This document shows positions 43,516-53,991 of a stretch of DNA of 64,000 bases, one piece after another. Position numbers and translations under genes: made by a program. Origin of the DNA: Lewinellaceae bacterium (GTDB taxonomy: Bacteria; Bacteroidota; Bacteroidia; Chitinophagales; Saprospiraceae); assembly GCA_016708875.1 (NCBI GenBank), contig JADJFA010000026.1, forward strand, positions 8,366 to 72,365, read 5' to 3'. Each line of letters opens with the position of its first letter. Positions within the stretch are counted from its first letter, which is position 1. The notes under the pieces are model-generated. The model had not been told where the DNA came from. It saw only the letters and a list, made by a program, of their open reading frames with translations, and did not search any database.

Positions 43516-46500
43516 TTAAAACGTCACACTTACGCCACCCAAAAGCACCCTTGCCTGTGGGTAAAAACCTCTGTCCACACCGGCATTCAAAGCGCCTCCA
43601 TAAGCGCCAATTTCAGGATCCATACCGGAGTACTTCGTGAATGTGAACAAATTCTGCGCAGAAACGTACACCCTGAACTTTTCAAATTTCATCTTTTTCA
43701 AAAGCGATTGCGGGAGCGCATAACCCAATTGCACATTTTTCAAACGGAGGTAGGAACCGTCCTCTACAAAGCGATCACTTACACGGGCATTCTGGTTTGG
43801 GTCAAGCAAATTTACCCGTGGCTCAAAATTAGAGGTACCAGGCCCAGTCCAACGATTTAACACCGAAACCGGGCGGTTTACGTAATTGAAATCATACCGT
43901 ACGGTAGCATTGTAGATATCATTTCCCTGTGTGCCCTGGAGGAAGATACCCAGATCGAACCCTTTAAACTCAAAATCAATCGTCACACCATAAGCGATGT
44001 CAGGCGAAGGATTGCCGATGTAGGTTTGGTCAGCGTTGGTAATAAACCCGTCACCGTTCAGATCTTTGAAGCGGATATCGCCGGGCGCCGTGTTTTCGTT
44101 TTGAAAAGCAGCACTTTCGACCTCTTGCTGATTCTGGAAAACACCGTCGGTTACATAGCCGAAAAATGACCCAATAGGTTGCCCAACCTCTGTTTTGGTC
44201 ACATCAGCGTTGCCTGATTGCACACGGCCAGCGAAGATTGGCTCACCACCAGCGCCAAGGCTTGTCACCTCATTTTTCACAAAAGCGATGTTGCCCCCAA
44301 TGCTGTATTTGAATGCGCGATCGCGGTTGCGGTAATTGGCCGAAAGTTCCAATCCGCGGTTCTTCACACTGGCAACGTTGGTCACAGGCGCAGCTGTTCC
44401 CGGGGTAAGCGGAATGGGCGCGGCGTACAACATATCCAGGGTGTTTTTGAGGTAATAATCACCTGTGAACGACACGCGACCGTTCCAGAACTCGGCATCC
44501 ACCCCAAAGTCTGTCTGTTCTATGGTTTCCCATTTCAAATCCGGGTTGGCGGAAGTCAGTGCGACACTGCCGTTGGTGATCACCTGGTCGGGGCCAAAAG
44601 TGTAATTCTGACCGGGAAAAACGATGGTAGTGTAACCGTAGTTACCGATTTGGTCGTTGCCATTTCGTCCCCAGGAAGCGCGGAATTTCAGGAAATTAAC
44701 CAGATTGCTTTTCCAAAAATCCTCCCGACTCAGGATCCAGCCTGCGGAAACAGAGGGGAAGTATCCAAAACGATTGTTCGCGCCAAATTTGGAGGAACCG
44801 TCTGCACGGAAGCTTGCGCTGAACAGGTATTTACTTTCGAACTCATAGTTGGCACGTCCAAAAAACGATCTCCAGGCCGACTCGCTCGCGCCACCATAGG
44901 CACTTTGCGATGCAATTGGATCAATGGTATTGGAGATGTACGCATCCTTAGGATCATTCGAGGGCAGATTTGTATTTGCGCCACCGTTGTATTCATGGCT
45001 GCTTTCGATGGTCGAGGTGCCGGCTGTGAGTGCCAGATCATGGCGTTCAGCAAAAATTTTGCGCCAGGTCAGCACATTTTCCCACTGCCAGTTTTTCCAG
45101 GTGTTGTTGTTCACAACCACCGAGTTGACCGCTCTTTTCTCTCCTCCAGGCGCATCGGCCAATACAGGATCATTGCTCAGGTCAAATCTTGGGTAAAAAA
45201 CATCCTGTTTTGCAAACGTCGCGTCTACACTATAGGAAGACCGAAACGTAAGGCTTGGCATCAATTTTACTTCTCCAAAAACCAAACCCACCACCCGGTC
45301 AGAGTGCCAGGTATCATAGGTTTGCTCAATGGCATTTACTGGATTGGTAATGTCCGTGTCTGCATAGCGCGAGTAGGCATACGTGCCATTGGATTTGCGC
45401 ACTGGTGTGACCGGGTCCATGTTTAAAGCCCGTATCAGCGGGGTGTTGAATTCCTGATTCTCTACCAACCCATTGCGGGTGAGTGACGTGAAATTAATAT
45501 TGGTGCCAAGAGTCAGCCAGTCTTTCACTTCGTTGGTTCCACTTGCCCGCACCGTATATCTCTGAAAATCAGACTTATCTCCGCCCACAATACCATTTGA
45601 TTGAACACATTGCCGGACAAAAGCATAACTGCTTTTTTGCGTCCCACCGTTCAGACTGAGTTGGTGACTACTCATTGGAGCATCGTTAAAAATGGCATCT
45701 AACCAATCGGTGCCCTCGCCCAATGCATCTGGATTGGCAAATTCAGGCAGCGGCGCAACCCCTGCTGCCACATGCGCCTCATTGGAAAGGATGGCGTACT
45801 CGCGCGCAGAAAGCAGATTGGTGGTTTTCCAGGGACTTTGGGTACCGTAGTAGGCCTCATAACTGATCTTGCCTGCCTGATTTTTCGAACCTGATTTGGT
45901 CGTGATCAGCACCACTCCATTGCCACCCCGTGCGCCATAAATGGCTGCCGAGGCGCCGTCTTTCAGAATGTTGATGGTTTGAATGTCGTTCGGGTTGAGG
46001 AAATCCAATCCACTGACCGGAATTCCATCCACAATATAAAGTGGATCGGAACTGCCGATGGAACTCGTGCCCCGTACCCGGACGGTGAGCGCACTGCCGG
46101 GTGAGCCGCTGTTTTGTGCCACAGAGACCCCAGCCACACGGCCTTGCAGGGCCTGCTCCGTGCGTAGCACCGGTAATTCGGAGATCTCCTCCGCAGTGAT
46201 GGACGATACTGCGCCACTGATGCTGCTTCGTTTTTGCGAGCCGTAGCCTACTACGACGACTTCATCCAGTACGGCGTTATTTTCCTGAAGCAAAATGACG
46301 AACTCGCGCTGTTTCGCAACAGCGATTTCCTGGGACAAATACCCCGTGTAGGAGATCACCAGCACAGCATCCTCGCTGGACACTTCGAGCCGAAATCGCC
46401 CTTCGATATCCGTGAAATGGCCCAGCGAAGCACCTTTCAAAAAACGGTCGCGCCAATAATGGGATCACCGTTTGCAGCATCTGTAATCACGCCAGAGATG

Positions 46501-46571
46501 GGGATTTGAGCGGCAGCCACAAGGCAAAAGTAGAAAGAGAATGGGTAGATAAGATTTCTGATTGTTGTAAT
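43516..46571 (-). CDS. SusC/RagA-family TonB-dependent glycan importer (one indel, unclear start)
   Basis: About 1,018 residues. A signal-like N-terminus ('YPFSFYFCLVAAAQIP'), a carboxypeptidase-regulatory-like domain ('GVITDAANGDPIIGATVF'), the SusC signature 'EVVVVGYGSQKRSSISGAV', the plug ('DPLYIVDGIPVSGLDFL', 'ILKDGASAAIYGARGGNG') and a 22-strand barrel ending 'YPQARVLLGGVSVTF'. One base is missing in the A6 run at 46439-46444 (plus strand). No ATG or GTG opens the repaired frame: the first codon after an in-frame TAA is ATT at 46571. It imports the oligosaccharides captured by the SusD-like partner using TonB energy. Confidence 0.92.
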
Positions 46572-46580
46572 TTAATGAAG

Positions 46581-46809
46581 CATGGAGTCACCCCAATTTT
46601 CTAACAAAATAAAAACCTCAAGTAAAAACATCAAAAAAGCAGTACTTCTCCCCATGTAGCGTAATTTGAACCACAAAAGGCACATAAGGACACAAAAGAC
46701 CTTATCGTACTACTTTTGTGTTCTTTTGTGCCTTCTAATTCAACCTATGTCAAGTTTGATGTTGCAACGTAACGGATCTTTAATGTTAAAAAATTCGGGG
46801 TGACTCATG
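46581..46809. mobile_element. MITE-like repeat element with terminal inverted repeats
   Basis: A 229-nt segment. The left end CATGGAGTCACCCCAATTTT (46581-46600) is inverted at the right end as AAAATTCGGGGTGACTCATG (about 46790-46809). Inside, CACAAAAGGCAC and GTGCCTTCTAATTC-type sequence form a further hairpin (about 46670-46740). The parts next to the ends also occur at 7555-7620 and 7855-7918 in the same orientation. No ORF is inside. It occupies almost the whole gap in front of the SusC-like gene. Confidence 0.75.
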
Positions 46810-46821
46810 TAAGGAGCCGAA

Positions 46822-48875
46822 TTAATCTTGTTTCACAAATCGTCCACTCGCAGCCTTATCAGCCGTTTGTACGTGCACGAAGTAAAAACCATTTTTTAAA
46901 TTGGCCACGTTGATGGAATGATTGTTGTCCAAGCCCTTTTGGGTTTCAGACAAAACGACCTTGCCCGCAGCGTCGAATATACGAATGTTGACAACACCCA
47001 TTACCGGTGTGGCAAAACCGAGTTGAACGGCCTCTGTTGCCAGCGAGGGCTGCAAGGTCATCCAATCATTTGAAAGTGCCGGAGTATTTGTGCCGATGGT
47101 GCAATTTGTATTGGTAGCGCAAGAAGCATAGCAAGTATTAATGACGGTATCTTGCTGCACAGGGGAGAGCCAACGATCGTTGAAGTTCGTTGGTACAGCA
47201 CAAGGTTGGCCTTCAAGGATTTCCTTGCACGAGTAATCCGGGCAAGCGCCGTTGGCAAAATCATAGAATGTCGAATAACCCCGCTGACGCTCAACTTGAA
47301 TGCTGAAAACGCCGTCGCCGTCCGAATCGTCCATCTTGAAACGTCCGCCTGGAGGGCCAAAATCCCCACCACCAGCCAGATAAACCCCGCCAGGATCAGG
47401 GGTAACACCTCCCATTCCGAGGTTCACGGTAATTTTCACCGCATCGCCACATCCATAGCAGGAATTGAAACAAACCGGATCCAAAGAAACATCGCCTGAA
47501 AGGACCAACTTCCTGTTGGTGAACACATTAGCGCCATCAATCGTGGTTTGAGTGCAAGCGGAGGTGGGTGAAAACTGCTCCTCCTGAGCCCAATTGTCGA
47601 GGGTAAATTTATACTCATACAAGCCCACTGGGATCGTAAGGCTGGCCTCGTAAACTTTGTCGCCGTCGGCATCCAGTAATTCGTTGCCATCGCCCGACCA
47701 GCTGTTGAAGGAGCCACTTACATAGGCTTTCGAGAACGTACCGCCGAACTGATTCATGTCGAGTTTAAAGGTCACCGCTGCGGTAGGAGCAGTACCAGCA
47801 GTGCATACTTCAATATCGTCAACGTAATAGACCTGATCGGCAGGGAAATTCTGACCAAAGTCCGCAAACAACACAACCCTGTTGTAGACATGCCCCGTTG
47901 CGGGCAAATTTGGCCCTTCAATGGAAGGAAGCGCCGGGTCAAACGTGAGTTCAACCCATTCATTTACAACGTTGTTATCCACTTGCAGTATCCAGTTGGC
48001 TGCGCCATCTTGAGCGTCTTCCAGCTTCAGGGTTAGGTTACCCGGGTGGTCTGTATGGAATTTTACCTTGATCTGCCCACCTGTAATCAGGTTCACAGGA
48101 GTAGATGGATTTGGATCGCTGGCTGCGCCTGCCCAGGTTTGTGAATTGGCGGGCTTTTAAATTCCAAAACGCTTGCGCTGGTGTTTAAACCAGATGAATT
48201 CGGGTTGGCGATGGTGCTCGTCAATTGACCATCAATGCTGCTGCCAAAATATTGAAACGTCGTACTGGTAGCAGGGTCTTCAAAATTGAGTATCGGACTG
48301 CAAGAAACAGCTTGCTCAACCTTTATATCATCTAGATACGTCACCTGGTCGGCCGTTGGGCTGACCCCAAAATCTGTGAACAAAGTAACGGTATTGTAGA
48401 TGTGCCCGGCTGCTGGCATATTGGGTGCTTCAATGCTTGGTACCGAGGTGTTAAAAGTGAGGGTTTCCCACTCCCCCACTTTTGTATTGACCACCGTCTG
48501 AAGCCATACAGGTCCTCCGTCCGCAGAATTTTCAAGTTTAAGGGTGACGTTACCAATATGATCAAAATGCACCTTTATACTGATGGTGGTATTGCTGATC
48601 ACATTGACGGGAGTGGTCGGATTCGGATTTGAAAAGCCACCACCCCAGGTTTGGGCGCCCGCTGGTTTTTTAAACTCCAACACCGTTGCACTTGTATTCA
48701 GACCCGTAGGATTGGGGTTTGCGATGGTTTGGGAGAGTTGCCCGTCAATAGAACTTCCAAAATATTGGAAACTGGTACTGGTAGCCGGGGTTTCGAAGTC
48801 GAGGATTGTTTGAGCAGAGGCGTTTTGAAGGCCCACGCACAGGAAGGCGAAAAGCAGGGTAAATAGTTTAGTCAT
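46822..48875 (-). CDS. T9SS-secreted multi-domain carbohydrate-binding-like protein (one indel)
   Basis: About 684 residues. Signal peptide ('MTKLFTLLFAFLCVGLQNASAQ'). Two tandem modules start alike ('ILDFETPATSTSFQYFGSS' and 'ILNFEDPATSTTFQYFGSS') and resemble jelly-roll carbohydrate-binding modules. A glycogen-recognition/CBM48-like region follows ('KAYVSGSFNSWSGDGNEL', 'LYEYKFTLDNW'), then a T9SS C-terminal domain. One A is missing in the run at 48155-48158 (T4 on the plus strand); adding it joins 'VLEFKKPANSQTW'. It precedes SusC on the same strand and is divergent from the propeller regulator, so it is probably part of the beta-glucan locus as a secreted glycan binder. Confidence 0.85.
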
Positions 48876-48934
48876 ACAAAAGTTGAGTTTGCAGAATTGA
48901 AATTTTATTTTGAATTATATTGGTTTCTCTGCGT

Positions 48935-49015
48935 CAAAATTATGAATACCCCCTCCAGATGACCTATTTTTGCTGTACGACACCATTACGCATGGACTAC
49001 GACATTACTACGACA
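48935..49015. promoter_or_regulatory. Divergent promoters with phased TACGACA repeats
   Basis: On the plus strand a -7 box TATTTTTG (48965-48972) lies upstream of the regulator gene. On the minus strand TAATTTTG (48942 down to 48935) faces the T9SS gene. No good -33 box is seen for either. Directly after the plus-strand -7 box, TACGACA occurs three times, at 48976, 48998 and 49009. The 22- and 11-nt steps equal two and one helix turns. This spacing suits a regulator bound side by side on one DNA face. Confidence 0.6.
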
Positions 49016-49080
49016 AACTAGTTTATGCACTACCATATTACCTTGCAACTTTGAACGACCTACCATCTGGTGTATTTGTT

Positions 49081-51950
49081 TTGAAACCATTCACGCTACT
49101 ATTCTTATTCTTCCCTGGCCTGCTTTTCGCCCAGACCGGTAACCTTGGTCTGCCTCCTGTGACGAACTTTTCCAAGACTGCTTACCATGCCGGTACGCAG
49201 AATTGGGATATTGCACAGGATGCGAAGGGCAGATTACTGTTCGCTAACAACGAGGGCTTGCTCATTTTTGACGGGGCATATTGGCAGCGCTTTCCTATTG
49301 CAAATGGCACCTGCGTTCGTTCTGTCGCCATTGCCCCGGATGGCAACATCTATGTGGGCGGACAAGGCGAGATCGGATTTTTCAGCCCTGATGCTCAGGG
49401 CCGTCTGTCGTATCAGCCGCTCAATGACCGGATTCCTAAAGAAGACCAACAATTTGCGGACGTGTGGGATATCGTTGTTGCAGACGACGGTTCTGTCTGT
49501 TTCCGCAGTGACGAGCGACTTTTTCAATTAAAAAACGATCAAATCCGCGCTTTTTCGAGTGGCGGAAAAACGAGTTTCCTTGGCAAAGCCTCGGGGAGAA
49601 TATTACTCCACGATGCCAACAATGGTCTGATGGCATTTGATGGCCAACATTTCAACCTACTCCAGGCGGGTATGAAACCCGAAAGTCCCGTCACAGCCTT
49701 ACTGCCATTAAGCAGGGATACCGTGCTGGTGACGACCCTTAAAAACGGCATTTTTTGCCTTGTAAATGATCGGCTTACCCCTTGGACCACCCCCCTGGAT
49801 GCATTCCTTCGGGAAAAGAGAATTTACAGCGCTGCCCTTCTGCCTGATATGCAAATCGCTCTGGGCACTTCCCTGGGTGGCTTGGTGGTACTCGGTAAGG
49901 ATCGCCGGCCTGTCCAGTGGCTACAAAAAAATGAAGGCTTGCAAAACACCAATGTACTCACGGTATTTGCGGACAAATCCCATAACCTTTGGCTGGGTCT
50001 GGACAACGGTATTGCGCAGGTAGAGACCAGTTCGCCTTTTTACCGCATTTTGCCGGATGCGGCCCTCGAAGGCACAGGCTATGCTTCCCATATTCACGAC
50101 AACCAACTTTGGCTCGGCACGTCCAACGGTTTGTTTGTCAATACTTTTGGAGGATATGCCAACCCATTCGACGCCAAAGATTTCAAACTGGTGCCCGGCA
50201 CAACGGGGCAAACCTGGGGCTTGAATGTGTTGGGTGGAAAATTGATGGTGGGTCATCACGAAGGCGCTTTTCAAATTCAAAATGGAGGCGCACAACGAAT
50301 TTCAGACGGACAGGGCGCCTGGCAGTTTGTGCTGCTAAACGACACCGCTTTGGTGGCTGGCTTGTACGATGGCATGGCGCTGTTCACCCGCTCAGGTGCG
50401 GGCGACTGGCGTTTTCGATGGCGTCTGGATGGATTGAATGAATCCTGCCGGATCATGGTACGCGACGCCGACGGATCCCTCTGGGTTTCACATCCTTATC
50501 GCGGAGTTTTCAGGGTGGAAATCCGGGAGAATTTCCGGGATTTGGACGTGCAATTATTGGGTAAAAAAGAGGGCTTGCCTTCGGATCTGAACAACTATGT
50601 ATTTGAGATTGGCGGCAAAATACTGGTAGCCGCAGATCAGGGCATTTTTCGCTTCAATGCAAAAACACATCGTTTTGAGCCTGCCCCGAACCTCGATCAG
50701 TGGATTGGTGGTGCAGGCCGTATCCGGTACCTGCGGGAGGACATGCAAGGCAATGTTTGGTTTTGCCGGGGTTCGGAAGTAGGGATTTTGTGGGTTGAAG
50801 ATGTTGGCCTGGAGAAAAAGATCCGTCGGCAAACATTTCCTTTGCTGAGCGGGCAACTGGTTGGCGGCTTCGAGCACATATTCCCGGCAGACGAACGCAA
50901 CATTTTCTTCGGATCAGAAAAAGGGTTTTTGCATCTCGACCCGGAGCGTTTGCGCCGTGCGGACACTTCGCTTCAGGTGATGATTTCCAGCGTAAATCTT
51001 CCTGGCGTTGGTGATAGTCTTTTATTCGGAGGCTTCTCAACTTTCAAAGAGAAACTGACTTTGCCGTACCACCTGAACACGCTTACCATTGCTTTTTCGG
51101 CGAATGTATTCGGATCAACCCGCCAAATTCGGTACAGTTACAAACTGAAAGGTCTGGACAACGAATGGTCCGCCTGGAACGAAAAAACAGACCGGGAATT
51201 CCTGAACCTGCCTGCGGGTGAGTATGTGTTTTCAGTCAAAGCCCGCAACGAATATGGCGTGGAAAGTGCAGCCGTGCAGTTTTCCTTCCGGATCAGCCCG
51301 CCCTGGTACGCCAGTGTTGCAGCAAAAACGGTTTATTTTTTGCTGCTTTTGCTGGCTTTAGGCTGGGGATTCGAAGACAACGCAGCAAATTTGAACAGGA
51401 GAAAAATGCGCTGGAGATCAGCTTTCAACAAGAAAGCGCTGAACAACAACGCATTGTAGCAGAAAATGAACAGGAAATAACCCGCCTGCGCGCGGAAAAG
51501 CTGGAATCGGAAGTACTGCACAAGAACCAGGAACTTGCACTAGCCACCATGCACCTGGTACAGAAAGGGGAGATACTGACCACCTTACAAGCGGAATTAG
51601 AAAAGGCGCTTGAAAAGAAACCATCCAGCCAAACCTTGCAGGAAGATATCCGTCGAATCATTCGCACCATGCAGTTCGACACGCAGCTTGATGAAGACTG
51701 GGAGCATTTTGCGATCCATTTTGACTCGGTACACGGGGATTTTCTCAAGCGCTTAAGGGAGCGCTATCCGCAAACCAGCCCGAATGATCTGCGATTGTGC
51801 GCTTACCTGCGCATGAACCTGAGTACCAAGGAAATTGCCAATTTGCTCAATATCTCCGTGCGCGGTGTGGAGGGCAGCCGGTATCGCCTGCGCAAAAAAC
51901 TGGGACTACCCGGCGATGCGAATTTGGTGGAGATTATGATGGAGGTGTGA
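49081..51950 (+). CDS. Propeller-sensor / Y_Y_Y / LuxR-type HTH regulator of the beta-glucan locus (one indel)
   Basis: About 957 residues. The open frame begins at 48970, but the signal peptide starts at the TTG 49081 ('KPFTLLFLFFPGLLFAQTG'); there is no ATG. Sensor propeller blades ('LLFANNEGLLIFDG', 'NLWLGLDNGIAQVE') are followed by a Y_Y_Y domain ('RYSYKLKGLDNEWSAWN') and one membrane helix. After repair of a G4 run (51365-51368, one G short) come a coiled coil and a C-terminal HTH ('LRLCAYLRMNLSTKEIANLLNISVRGVEGSRYRLRKKLG', quoted here by its ends 'LRLCAYLRMN' and 'EGSRYRLRKKLG'). Such one-protein regulators sense glycan in the periplasm and activate SusCD loci. Confidence 0.9.
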
Positions 51951-51955
51951 AGGAA

Positions 51956-52080
51956 ACGGTTATTTGGTTATTGGGGATTTGGGGATGGTCCAAAGCTTGG
52001 GGCACCTGCTTTCCAGGATTCAGTTAAAAATCATAAGCGCTGGATCATCCCCAAATAACCAAATCCCCAAATAACCAACA
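51956..52080. repeat. Inverted repeat (GGTTATTTGGGGATTTGG family)
   Basis: GGTTATTTGGTTATTGGGGA and TTTGGGGATG are mirrored by CATCCCCAAATAACC and AAATCCCCAAATAACC around a less conserved centre (CAAAGCTTGGGGCACC). It lies between the convergent regulator gene and the small gene at 52083. Related to 16683-16826. Confidence 0.85.
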
Positions 52081-52082
52081 AT

Positions 52083-52358
52083 TCAAAAAACATCCATCAT
52101 CCCTTTCAGGAGGCTGATCGCGCCCAGGCTGGTAAGCACATACATGGGGGTATGAAAATCCACAGCACACTGAAAACAGAGGAAATTGATGCCAAAACTG
52201 AGCACCAGCGTGAGCGCGCCAACACCCATCCATTTTATACCACGCTTCAAACGACGCTCGTGCTTTTCTTTGGAAAGCGCTTCGAGGGCTGTAGCATTGG
52301 ATTCTACTGCTGATTCATCAGTTTGGTGGTCTTGGTTTGAGTTGTGCATCGCTTCCAT
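52083..52358 (-). CDS. Small membrane protein, unknown function
   Basis: 91 residues. A charged N-terminal half ('NQDHQTDESAVESNATAL', 'LSKEKHERRLKRGIKW') is followed by two hydrophobic helices ('MGVGALTLVLSFGINFLCF' and 'MYVLTSLGAISLLKGMM'). A second ATG at 52349 is possible. Comparable small two-helix proteins are common and uncharacterised in Bacteroidota. It lies downstream of the sensor kinase gene on the same strand with a 72-nt gap. Confidence 0.65.
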   Translation of the reverse strand: MEAMHNSNQDHQTDESAVESNATALEALSKEKHERRLKRGIKWMGVGALTLVLSFGINFLCFQCAVDFHTPMYVLTSLGAISLLKGMMDVF

Positions 52359-52430
52359 TTTCGCTACTTTAATTGTGAAGAAAAGGATTTCGAGTGCAAC
52401 GATAAGGCGATAGTTGACTTAATACAAAAT

Positions 52431-53975
52431 TTATTCTGTTTTTATTTTTGCAAATTCTACCCAAAACACACTCCCTTCTTCTATTTCACTTTCAAAGCCA
52501 ACTACGCCGTCCATCATTTCAGCATAACGCTGCACGATATAAAGGCCCAGTCCCGTGCCTTGAGTCGTGTTTGCGGCATTGCTGGCGCGGAAAAACCGGT
52601 CAAACAGGTGTTTTTGCTCCGATTCTGGAATGCCCATGCCCCGGTCGCGGACGCTTATCCGCATCTTATTTTCGTCAACCGTAGTTTCTACCAGAATAGG
52701 CGCGCCTTCTGGCGAGTATTTGATTGCATTGGAAATCAGGTTGATAAGGATGTTTTTGCCCAAGTTGCAATCCAACCGTACCATTGGCGAACCATGATGG
52801 CGATGCTCAAAAGTTTGCCTGGGTTTGAACAGACTTTTCATTCCTTCGTGTACCTCTTCCACGCATTCTGCTAAATTGATCTCCTCAGGATTCACTGCCA
52901 CCCGACCTTCTTCCAGACGACCCAGAGAGAGGAATTCTGTGAGAATGCTGTTCAGACCATTTACTGCTTTTTTAATGCGCTCGGCATGTTTTTTTACATT
53001 CTCAAAATCCTGACGCTCTGCATATTGGCTCACTAAGCCGGCTGAGGATAAAACGGATGTGAGCGGGGTGCGAAACTCATGAGAGGCCAGGCTGACAAAA
53101 CGGCTTTTTAGCTCGCCCAGTTCGCGTTCTTTGTCGAGGGCAGCCGCCAGTTCGTTTTTTGCTTGCTCCAGCTCGGCAGTCCGCGAGCTTACCTTGCTTT
53201 CCAGTCCTTCGTTGAGTTCCTGCAAGGCTTCGCTCAGGATTGCGAGTTCCTGCCTTTGCTGCAACATAGAGTCCTCATGTTTTTTTCGGAAGGTATTGTC
53301 CACTACGAATGCCACAACAAAGGCCCCTTCTGAACTTTTGAACGGGCTTAAACTCACCTCTACAGGAAATTCTGAACCGTCTTTTTTCAGCCCTTTAAGA
53401 TCAAGGCCGATACCCATGCTGCGCGGGTTCGGTTTTTCATGATATTGTTCGCGATGATTTATGTGCTGTCGGCTCAATCGGGTAGGGATCAATACTTCCA
53501 CTTGCTGGCCCAGCAACTCACCCGACTCATAACCAAAGAGGGTTTCTATAGCGGGGTTGGCCATCACAATCATGCCTTTCTGATTGGTGAGCAGGATACC
53601 ATTCGTGGCGTATTGGAAAAGGGCTTTAAATTTCTCCTCTTGTTGGCCTTCTAATTCGCGCAGGGATATAAAACGTACCACAAAAATCGCTGCGGCCCAA
53701 AAACTCAGGATTGGCGGTAATCTTTCCAACAAAATTTGCTCCAGAGGCAATTCTTGTGGCTTGAAAACGGAGCCAATGACTGTTAGGGTCGTGGTAACTA
53801 CCGCAAGCAGCAGCACATCGCTTTTTTCCTTAAAATAGATAGCCAGAAAATGGGCCAGCAAATAGGCAAATACAATGTCGAATTGCCGGGGCAACAACAA
53901 ATCTGCTGCAAAAACGGCTGCTACCAGCAACCAGATGAGTCGGGTCCAGTGGGCATCACTGCGAAAAGTAAACAT
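52431..53975 (-). CDS. Membrane PAS sensor histidine kinase
   Basis: 514 residues. About four N-terminal membrane helices (residues 10-100); a PAS domain ('LFQYATNGILLTNQKGMIV', 'NPAIETLFGYESGELLGQ'); a coiled coil; a HisKA domain with the phosphorylated His in 'FVSLASHEFRTPLTSVLSS'; and a HATPase domain with N box 'NLISNAIKYSPEGAPI', G1 'RDRGMGIPESEQ' and G2 'GTGLGLYIVQRYAEMM'. No response regulator gene is next to it, so its partner is elsewhere. Input signal unknown. Confidence 0.93.
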   Translation of the reverse strand: MFTFRSDAHWTRLIWLLVAAVFAADLLLPRQFDIVFAYLLAHFLAIYFKEKSDVLLLAVVTTTLTVIGSVFKPQELPLEQILLERLPPILSFWAAAIFVVRFISLRELEGQQEEKFKALFQYATNGILLTNQKGMIVMANPAIETLFGYESGELLGQQVEVLIPTRLSRQHINHREQYHEKPNPRSMGIGLDLKGLKKDGSEFPVEVSLSPFKSSEGAFVVAFVVDNTFRKKHEDSMLQQRQELAILSEALQELNEGLESKVSSRTAELEQAKNELAAALDKERELGELKSRFVSLASHEFRTPLTSVLSSAGLVSQYAERQDFENVKKHAERIKKAVNGLNSILTEFLSLGRLEEGRVAVNPEEINLAECVEEVHEGMKSLFKPRQTFEHRHHGSPMVRLDCNLGKNILINLISNAIKYSPEGAPILVETTVDENKMRISVRDRGMGIPESEQKHLFDRFFRASNAANTTQGTGLGLYIVQRYAEMMDGVVGFESEIEEGSVFWVEFAKIKTE

Positions 53976-53991
53976 GGGGGCGAATATACTA

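Noticed and set aside
44218..45426. 402-codon plus-strand ORF inside the SusC-like gene
   Set aside because: It is antisense to a clear TonB-dependent barrel gene; the long open frame reflects codon composition.
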